From assembly GCF_009833085.1 (NCBI RefSeq), contig NZ_QRBZ01000041.1, positions 1 through 37,311 on the forward strand: a stretch of 37,311 nucleotides of DNA, given 5' to 3'. The position numbers and the translations under genes are program-made. The notes beneath the pieces were generated by a model. That model made no database searches. It saw only the letters and a list, made by a program, of their open reading frames with translations, and had not been told where the DNA came from. Shown piece by piece: positions 31,119 through 37,311 of this stretch. How positions within the stretch are numbered: position 1 is the stretch's first letter; every line of letters starts with the position of its first letter. Source of the stretch: Nitrosomonas oligotropha. GTDB taxonomy: Bacteria; Pseudomonadota; Gammaproteobacteria; Burkholderiales; Nitrosomonadaceae.

Positions 31119-32660
31119 ATGCCGTCGCCCTTTTTCTCAAGTAACATCACGAATACCAAGCTGACCCATGACAATTCGATTGACTCGCTGGCGGGTGGCA
31201 CACGTTGGCTGAGTTCGACCATTACATACAGCTTCCCCGCCAGTAACAATTCACTATATTGGTCTTCCCTATCGAGCGGATACGGTTCCCGGTTCGGTGA
31301 TGGCGAACCGTGGAGAAGCGGCTTCACAACGTTAACCACGGCGGATCAGGCAGCTTTTGTGCAAGCGCTGCAACAATGGGCGAATGTTGCCAATGTAAAC
31401 TTTGTACCCGTTGTGGAAACCCCCAGCGAGGTGGGCGACATCCGCGCGGCCTATACCCCGGATCCCGATGAATTGACCTTGGCTTGGGCCTATCTGCCCA
31501 GTACGGGTCCCTATGCGGGTGATATCTGGATGAATACCAATGGCTTGCTCAATTTTCAGGATTGGACTCCAGGCAATATTTCCTATGAAACTGTTTTACA
31601 TGAACTTGGCCATGCCTTGGGTCTCACACATCCTTTCGCTGACCCAGACGATCTTTCCAAACCAGCACTGCCCAAAAACCAGGACAGCGTCATCCACACC
31701 ATCATGAGTTATACCTATGCGGATCTGCAAGGAGTGGAAGGTAACGAATTCTCCTTTCATCCCACCACGCCGATGGTGCTCGATATCGCGGCGATACAAT
31801 ATTTATACGGCGCCAACACCCGCTACCATGCCGGTAACGACACCTACACCTACAACGATACCAATACCTATCACGAGACCCTTTGGGATGCAGGCGGCGC
31901 TTCCGACACCATCCACTATGAAGGTGCGATCTCCGCTTTGATCGATTTGAATCCGGGCGACGGATCGTTCATCGGCCAGCCGGTCTACGTTCAACTCAAC
32001 GGTGTCAATGTCGGTCAGCCGGTTCCGAATGTCTGGATCGCCAACAACGTCACGATTGAAAACGCCATCGCCGGTCAAGGAAACGATATCCTGATCGGCA
32101 ACGGCAGCCGCAACAGCTTAGATGGCGGCGGCGGAATCGATACGGTGCAAGCCGGTTCGGCGCGCGGTCAATTCACGCTCAACAAGACTTCCGGCAGCTA
32201 CACGCTCACCGACAACGCCAATCCCGGTAATCAGGATACGTTGATCAACATCGAACGGGTGAAATTTTCCGATACGCGCGTGGCGCTCGATCTGGACGGC
32301 CACGCCGGTGAAGTCGCCAGGCTGCTCGGCGCGGTATTTGGCGCTGCCACCGTCGCCAATCAGGATTACGCCGGTATCGGCCTGACCAAAGCCGACGAAG
32401 GATTGAGTTACGAACAACTGGCCGCTTTCGCCATCGATGCAACCAAACTCACCAGCCACGACGACATCGTCACGTTGCTATGGCAAAACTTGTTCGGCTC
32501 CGCGCCCACGCTCAGCGAAAAATCCCCGTACGTCAACATGCTCGATACGGGCGAAATATCAACCGGCGCACTCACCGTCCTGGCTGCGGACACCGGCATC
32601 AACGCGGACAATATTCATCTGACCGGACTCGCGCAAACCGGACTGGCATACACCGGTTGA
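31119..32660 (+). CDS. Serralysin-like (M10) zinc metalloprotease
   Basis: A 513-residue secreted metalloprotease. There is no signal peptide, as expected for type I secretion. The zinc site is HELGHALGLTHP (161-172) with a Met-turn IMSY (195-198), the M10B serralysin pattern. A degenerate calcium-binding RTX block lies near 318-345 (GQGNDILIGNG, LDGGGGIDTV), shorter than in classical serralysins. The C-terminus (about 390-513, GEVARLLGAVFGAATVANQDYAG... VTLLWQNLFG) resembles DUF4214-like secreted-protein tails. AAGGA precedes the ATG at a good distance. The type I exporter is not in the window. Confidence 0.92.
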   Translation: MPSPFFSSNITNTKLTHDNSIDSLAGGTRWLSSTITYSFPASNNSLYWSSLSSGYGSRFGDGEPWRSGFTTLTTADQAAFVQALQQWANVANVNFVPVVETPSEVGDIRAAYTPDPDELTLAWAYLPSTGPYAGDIWMNTNGLLNFQDWTPGNISYETVLHELGHALGLTHPFADPDDLSKPALPKNQDSVIHTIMSYTYADLQGVEGNEFSFHPTTPMVLDIAAIQYLYGANTRYHAGNDTYTYNDTNTYHETLWDAGGASDTIHYEGAISALIDLNPGDGSFIGQPVYVQLNGVNVGQPVPNVWIANNVTIENAIAGQGNDILIGNGSRNSLDGGGGIDTVQAGSARGQFTLNKTSGSYTLTDNANPGNQDTLINIERVKFSDTRVALDLDGHAGEVARLLGAVFGAATVANQDYAGIGLTKADEGLSYEQLAAFAIDATKLTSHDDIVTLLWQNLFGSAPTLSEKSPYVNMLDTGEISTGALTVLAADTGINADNIHLTGLAQTGLAYTG

Positions 32661-32671
32661 TGAGTGATTAG

Positions 32672-32733
32672 TTCAATCCGCTTGACCTTATCTGTAATAA
32701 ATCTCAGGATTGTTTACAGATAGGTTGATTGAA
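32672..32733. repeat. Long imperfect inverted repeat after the protease gene
   Basis: TTCAATC (32672-32678) pairs with GATTGAA (32727-32733), and inside these TATCTGTAA pairs with TTACAGATA, with ACC/GGT between. The stem has small internal loops and no T tract. It starts 11 bp after the protease stop and could be a Rho-independent structure lacking the U-tail, an mRNA stabiliser or a remnant of a small mobile repeat. Confidence 0.5.
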
Positions 32734-32904
32734 TTAACCATTCGCACATTCAAGCAGCTTTCCCAATAACCCAGCTTTTCTACGGTTAATCGGCAATTTG
32801 TCCGGACAAGTGTTCCGCGATAATCACCGGCAGCGATGACAGGCCATGCGCCATCATTTATGCCGAAGATACAGTTCAACCTTCTCTTGCCAAAAGGACA
32901 ACCG

Positions 32905-34698
32905 ATGCCGCCAATTCCAGCAAAAAAATCCGTAACGTACGGCGACCCGAAGCATGCACCGGCGATAAAAACCGATGACAGTATCGAACTGAGTTTTAGA
33001 AATGAAGTGATGGCCGGAACCGGCGATATTATCCTCAGCAACGGTTCGGATACCCGCAGAATAGCGATCAATGACACCAGTCAGATTACTTTCAGCAGCA
33101 GTAAATTAACCGGTAATTCCGTGATCATTAACCCGGCACAGGACCTGATTCCGAATACGCACTACAGCATCCGGATGGACAGCGGCGTTATTCAGGATTT
33201 TGCCGGGAACATAAATACCGGTATCGATGATCCTGAGACATTAAGTTTTAATACTACGGATTCCGCGCCATTATTCCTCTACAGCAATATCGAAAACAAC
33301 CCGTGGGGTTCGGATTTACCTGCGGAATTACCCGCTGATGAAGATATATGGCTCCATTTTGACGAGCAAATGATCCCGGGCAGCGGCAGTATCATTCTCA
33401 GCAACGGCCCTGATACGCGCACAATCGACATCACCGATGCAAGCCAAGTGATATTTGACAGTTTTGGCGGCGTTACCATCAACCCGGCAGCCGATTTGAT
33501 TCCCAACACGCACTATCACATCCAAATCCCCGCTGGAACTATCACCGATACTACAGGCAATACCTATGCAGGCAACGGTGATTCAAATGCACTCGGCTTT
33601 ACTACCGGTTCTGCCGACCCGGCAATCTGGTGGAGCTATTTATCAAGCGAGTCAACATTGAAGGTGGATAGCGGCATTACCTTTTATTTTAATCAAGCGA
33701 TAAAAGCCGGGAGCGGTTACATCGTGATCAGCAATGGTTCGGATACCCGTGCGATTGACATCACCGATACCAGTCAGGTGACATTCACCAATATTTTCTC
33801 CGGCGCCGTCACCGTTAAACCAGCAGCTGATCTTATTCCCGGCACCGCATACACGGTTCAAATGACAGCAGGCGTAATCACGGATGACACCGGTCATGCA
33901 TTTGATGGAATTGAAACGAACACGATGCATTTCACGACGATTGCATCCAATCCGTCGCTGGACGGTATTAACTGGGTTAATTTATATGCGCCAATGGAAG
34001 AAATCACCATCAAGGCCGATGATGCCATCACGCTGCAATTCGATGAAAAAGTTCTACCCGGTAACGGCGAGATCGTCATCAGTAATGGCATCGATACGCG
34101 TGCGATCGACATTCACGACAACAGCCAAGTGACATTCGATGACTATGGCCAGATGTTCGTCAAACCATCTCAAGATTGGTTGCTCGGTACCCACTACACT
34201 ATCCGGATGGCGACTGGTGTTGTTATGGATAGCGACGGCAACGCTTTTACAGGCTCCGATGATCTATCCGGACTCAGTTTCACACCGGTTGAATCCAATC
34301 CCGTATTGAGTGGAACCAATTTCATGGCAAGTGACGGCCAGCCATTCCTGCCCGTCAGTTTTCTCTGGAGTGAACAACTGCAACTTAGCCCCGACAGTGG
34401 TATTCAATTACTTTTTGACGAGCCAGTGATGGCAGGTAATGGCAAGATTACGATCAGCAGTGACACGGACACCCGCATCATCGATATTCACGATACCAAT
34501 CAAGTGAAATTCCATGAGTATGGCGATATGATCATCAGCCCGGTAGAAGATTTGCTGCCGCACACTCTGTATCACATCGAAATTGCAAATGGGGTCGTTA
34601 CCGATAGCGCCGGTAATCCTTACGAAGGCATCCATGACACTACCACTTTGGATTTCACTACAACCGATCCTTATTTCATCACCATGACGGGTGTTGGT
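32905..34698 (+). repeat. Five tandem domain repeats inside the Ig-like gene
   Basis: Approximate boundaries are 32905-33258, 33259-33612, 33613-33942, 33943-34290 and 34291-34698. Repeats are similar in protein but clearly diverged in DNA, so the array is old rather than recently amplified. The first begins without a leading spacer and the last is followed by only seven residues. Confidence 0.75.
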
Positions 34699-34722
34699 TC
34701 GCCGGACATCATGGTTTCCTAG
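32905..34722 (+). CDS. Secreted protein of five SbsA-like Ig repeats
   Basis: A 605-residue protein made of five tandem Big_5/SbsA-type Ig-like domains, about 1-118, 119-236, 237-346, 347-462 and 463-598. Each has a variant of G-x-GxIxISNGxDTRxIDIxDxSQVxF and ends with a YxIxMxxGVIxDxxGNxxxG segment. It has no signal peptide; together with the adjacent protease that implies non-Sec export, probably type I (inference). AAAGGA lies 6 nt before ATG 32905, so upstream in-frame ATGs at 32836 and 32860 are less likely. No catalytic motif is seen; adhesion or matrix functions are possible. Confidence 0.85.
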   Translation: MPPIPAKKSVTYGDPKHAPAIKTDDSIELSFRNEVMAGTGDIILSNGSDTRRIAINDTSQITFSSSKLTGNSVIINPAQDLIPNTHYSIRMDSGVIQDFAGNINTGIDDPETLSFNTTDSAPLFLYSNIENNPWGSDLPAELPADEDIWLHFDEQMIPGSGSIILSNGPDTRTIDITDASQVIFDSFGGVTINPAADLIPNTHYHIQIPAGTITDTTGNTYAGNGDSNALGFTTGSADPAIWWSYLSSESTLKVDSGITFYFNQAIKAGSGYIVISNGSDTRAIDITDTSQVTFTNIFSGAVTVKPAADLIPGTAYTVQMTAGVITDDTGHAFDGIETNTMHFTTIASNPSLDGINWVNLYAPMEEITIKADDAITLQFDEKVLPGNGEIVISNGIDTRAIDIHDNSQVTFDDYGQMFVKPSQDWLLGTHYTIRMATGVVMDSDGNAFTGSDDLSGLSFTPVESNPVLSGTNFMASDGQPFLPVSFLWSEQLQLSPDSGIQLLFDEPVMAGNGKITISSDTDTRIIDIHDTNQVKFHEYGDMIISPVEDLLPHTLYHIEIANGVVTDSAGNPYEGIHDTTTLDFTTTDPYFITMTGVGSPDIMVS

Positions 34723-34731
34723 ATCAAGCAT

Positions 34732-34797
34732 AGCGCCCGTCCCGAAAATACCACAGCGGTGATGGATCGATTTTGCCGGTTCGGGCGCTTTATTTTC
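34732..34797 (+). terminator. Terminator after the Ig-like gene
   Basis: AGCGCCCG (34732-34739) pairs with CGGGCGCT (34782-34789), followed by TTTATTTTC. The loop is long (42 nt) and can form inner pairs. It sits 9 bp after the stop codon. Confidence 0.6.
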
Positions 34798-34941
34798 TGA
34801 CTTATCGCATGAAAATTCAGTGAAACCGGGTGCTTTGCTGTTCACGCACGGCTTTTGACTTCATTACCAATCTTTGCTACTTTCCAGCGCGAACCTGGGA
34901 GTTTTGCTTTCTCAGCGCTCCGGTAAAACATGAGGAATGAC

Positions 34942-36501
34942 ATGCACGAAGAAACAGTAATGCACGGCTTGAAAGCCAAAGGATTAAAAAAAGGATCGGT
35001 ATCGAAATCGGCGGCCGTTACCATTGGCCTCGCCGCTACCGCACCGGCTTACTCGTTAACCGGTGCGTTGGGATATGGCGCTTCCCAGAGCGGTTATCAG
35101 CTGCCGATCGTGTTTATTTTATCGGTGATTCCCATGTTCTTTGTGGCGCTGTCTTATAAGCACCTGACCACTTCCGCGCCCGATTCCGGAACTGTATTTA
35201 CCTGGGGAACCAAAGCGATCGGCCCGCGTTTCGGTTGGTTTGGCGGCTGGGCGCTATTATTGGCAAGCGTATTGGCCGGTGTTGCAGCGACACAGATCAT
35301 CGTCGATGCGTTGGCCATTATTCTGAATATGACGGAAACACCGTTATGGTTCCACTTTGGCGTCGCGATCCTATTCATCTTGAGCACGACCTATCTGACG
35401 GCACTCGGCGCCGAGGAATCATCGCGTACCACCATGATCCTGACGATGACGCAATACGGCGGGCTCATCGCCCTCGCCGCGGTATTGTACATACAAGTCC
35501 TGCAAGGCAATGCCGTGCACACGGCCGAGCCAATGTCACTCGAATGGTTTAATCCGTTTGCGATTTCATCGTTTCATGCCTTTCTGAATGGATTTCTGGT
35601 GGCATTATTCATTTTCTGGGGATTTGACGCATCGCTGGCCATGTCGGAAGAAACCAGCGGCAGCGCCGAGCAGGCGGGACGGAGCGGTATCATTGCCATG
35701 ATCATCACGGTCGTCACCTATGTCGTTTTCGCTACCGCAGCTCTGGCATATGCGGGCATTGATGCGCATGACAATTCGAGTCTGACTTTCAAGGATAATA
35801 TCGATTCGATCATTACGGTTCTGGCAACCAGTATGATTGGAGCCAAAGGAGCATTTGTTGCGGCGCTGATCATTGCAATTTCGGCTTTCTCAGCCACCAT
35901 GTCGACAATCATGCCAGCCGCGCGCGCTGCGCTGGCCATGGCAACCTATCGGGCCATTCCGCGCAAATTCTCTTCCGTCAATGAGGCAACGCAAACACCC
36001 AAATTTGCCACTTGGACGATCGGTTTGATGACGCTGGTTATCTATATCACGTTGAGTCTCATCAGCGAATCGATCGTCAAGGATTCGATCCATAGCGTCA
36101 GTATCGCGGTGTGCACCTACTACACAGTAGCTGCGCTATCCTGTGTGCTGTATTTTCACCGTACCGCATTCAACCATTGGCATACCACGATATCCCAAGT
36201 CATTCTCCCTTCGATTGCCGCCATCATTCTGATTGTTGTGGGCATCATTCAGGCCTGGAACATGATGGACCCTGGCTATGGATCGAGCGGATCCATCGCG
36301 GGGGTTGGAACCGTGTTCTTGATTGGGGTTGTCGCGTTACTTTTTGGCGTTCCGTTAATGGTATTGTGGAATTTACGGGAACCCAAATTCTTTCGGGGAG
36401 AGACATTGCCGCTTGAACGAGCACATATGGTGCCCGATAACGGAGAACAAAATACACTCGATACCCGAGCTGCTCGCATTCGGGAAGCTGCAAAGAAATA
36501 A
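34942..36501 (+). CDS. APC-family amino acid permease
   Basis: A 519-residue inner-membrane transporter of the amino acid-polyamine-organocation superfamily with about 12 helices. The first helix has the family pattern AAVTIGLAATAPAYSLTGALGYG (about 24-46), and the loop FWGFDASLAMSEETSGSAEQAGRSGI (about 227-252) is the typical APC signature region. Substrate is not predictable. ATG 34942 has AGGA 5 nt upstream; ATG 34930 is an alternative. Flanking genes do not suggest a pathway. Confidence 0.92.
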   Translation: MHEETVMHGLKAKGLKKGSVSKSAAVTIGLAATAPAYSLTGALGYGASQSGYQLPIVFILSVIPMFFVALSYKHLTTSAPDSGTVFTWGTKAIGPRFGWFGGWALLLASVLAGVAATQIIVDALAIILNMTETPLWFHFGVAILFILSTTYLTALGAEESSRTTMILTMTQYGGLIALAAVLYIQVLQGNAVHTAEPMSLEWFNPFAISSFHAFLNGFLVALFIFWGFDASLAMSEETSGSAEQAGRSGIIAMIITVVTYVVFATAALAYAGIDAHDNSSLTFKDNIDSIITVLATSMIGAKGAFVAALIIAISAFSATMSTIMPAARAALAMATYRAIPRKFSSVNEATQTPKFATWTIGLMTLVIYITLSLISESIVKDSIHSVSIAVCTYYTVAALSCVLYFHRTAFNHWHTTISQVILPSIAAIILIVVGIIQAWNMMDPGYGSSGSIAGVGTVFLIGVVALLFGVPLMVLWNLREPKFFRGETLPLERAHMVPDNGEQNTLDTRAARIREAAKK

Positions 36502-36621
36502 AACTTATCTGTTATACCGCTAATGAAAAAACATGGTTGATATTTTTATGGGCAGTTAGCTCGATAACAAATTAATCCAGTATTATTATCTTGTTATAGA
36601 TATTTCAGCGTTTTTTTCTTT

Positions 36622-37002
36622 CTAAATCGATTTATCTTTCTCAAGGGGAAAACCCGCATCGCGTAATGCTCTAATCCCTCCCTCCATCGACTGGACATTA
36701 CCATACCCCATTTGTTGCAATGCATCCGCCACCAAGATCGAACGGTAACCGCCTCCACAATACAACACGATAGGCGCCTGCTTATCCGGTACTACAGTCT
36801 CAATATCACGCTCAATAATCCCTTTTCCAAGATGGCGAGCACCCGCAGCATGATCTATCCAGAATTCATGATCTTCCCGCACATCGATAAAATGAAATTG
36901 TTCACCACGTGCCAGCCGAGCTTGAACATCCGCCACTGTACATTTTTTCACTCGCTGTTTGGCTTGTTCCACTAATTGTAAGAATCCTGGATTATGCTGC
37001 AT
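36622..37002 (-). CDS. Single-domain rhodanese-like sulfurtransferase
   Basis: A 126-residue rhodanese domain, probably cytoplasmic since no signal peptide is seen. The active-site loop is C82-GGGYR87 (IVLYCGGGYRS), with the catalytic Cys and the Arg anchor intact. Other family marks are FHFIDVREDHEFWIDHAAGARHL and the C-terminal MEGGIRALRDAGFPL. ATG 37002 is preceded by GGGGAA; a longer frame to 37086 lacks support. The sulfur donor and acceptor cannot be inferred from neighbours. Confidence 0.93.
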   Translation of the reverse strand: MQHNPGFLQLVEQAKQRVKKCTVADVQARLARGEQFHFIDVREDHEFWIDHAAGARHLGKGIIERDIETVVPDKQAPIVLYCGGGYRSILVADALQQMGYGNVQSMEGGIRALRDAGFPLEKDKSI

Positions 37003-37311
37003 GCGTTCCCCTTTTTTATTGATAGGCCCAATCGTAGCCGAATTTGCTCGATGAATGAATGTATCAAAGTTCTTATTCCGGGTCAAAACGCGATAGACGA
37101 AATACCAGAATCCGCGCTAACGATTGATTCTCTTGCTCGTAGCCGCTATACAACGGGAAATTTGTGAACGACCACCAAAACCCCATTGCAACTAGAAACT
37201 ATCAGCGATTACAAGACGATTTTTGACGATCACAGCACTACATTGACATGAGTGCAAGATGCAACACACTCAAATAGAAAAAAGAAAATAAAAAAACCGG
37301 TACACCGGCTG
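37003..37311. other. 309-bp terminal region without a recognised gene
   Basis: No convincing coding frame is seen. Near the edge (37289-37311), read on the minus strand, CCGG-TGTA-CCGG is followed by a run of seven T, resembling the end of an intrinsic terminator for a minus-strand gene beyond the window. The stem may extend past the last base. Confidence 0.4.

Noticed and set aside
1..37311. CRISPR arrays, tRNA or rRNA genes, insertion sequences
   Set aside because: No regularly spaced short repeats, no cloverleaf-like or rRNA sequences and no transposase were recognised by eye.

Overview
The window looks like a chromosomal segment of a Gram-negative betaproteobacterium. A Nitrosomonas-like ammonia oxidiser is my best guess, inferred from general gene content (PEP-CTERM protein, porin-cytochrome fusion, unusual TonB operon, PstSCAB and PhoB). 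No rRNA, tRNA or other taxonomic marker is present, so the assignment is tentative. Nearly all genes from 1 to 30.9 kb are on the minus strand, except psiE and phoB. From 31.1 to 36.5 kb the genes are on the plus strand.

Layout. 0-5.3 kb: signalling genes, namely a PAS histidine kinase with a LuxR-type response regulator, a tiny YjfB-like protein, an unknown membrane-anchored protein and a diguanylate cyclase. 5.7-9.3 kb: a CDF metal exporter coupled to a LonH/AsrA-type protease. 9.5-10.4 kb: a PEP-CTERM surface protein with a palindrome-rich upstream region. 10.8-25.5 kb: pstB-pstA-pstC-pstS, a secreted beta-helix-like protein, a DUF2845 protein, a large TonB-dependent receptor, and a dedicated energising operon (DUF3450, ExbB-like with periplasmic domain, ExbB, ExbD, TonB, TPR). 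25.7 kb: psiE. 26.3-28.3 kb: a compact restriction-modification and repair cassette (Vsr, HNH nuclease, C5-cytosine methylase). 28.65-29.4 kb: phoB. 29.5-30.9 kb: a Cyc2-like outer-membrane porin-cytochrome. 31.1-34.7 kb: a serralysin-like metalloprotease and a protein of five SbsA-type Ig-like repeats. 34.9-37.0 kb: an APC-family permease and a single-domain rhodanese.

Main result. I find five sites that match the PhoB box (two 7-bp half sites like CTGTCAT, 4 bp apart). They lie upstream of pstS, the beta-helix gene, the DUF3450/ExbB/TonB operon, psiE and phoB. In all five, exactly 10 nt separate the box from a -10-like hexamer, and each predicted leader is about 20-40 nt and ends at a plausible start codon. 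This ties the TonB system, and by position the big receptor and the beta-helix protein, to phosphate starvation. The window therefore appears to hold an outer-membrane phosphate or phosphoester scavenging system feeding PstSCAB, under PhoB. The substrate and the role of the beta-helix and DUF2845 proteins are unknown. No phoU or phoR lies beside these genes, and the restriction-modification cassette sits between psiE and phoB.
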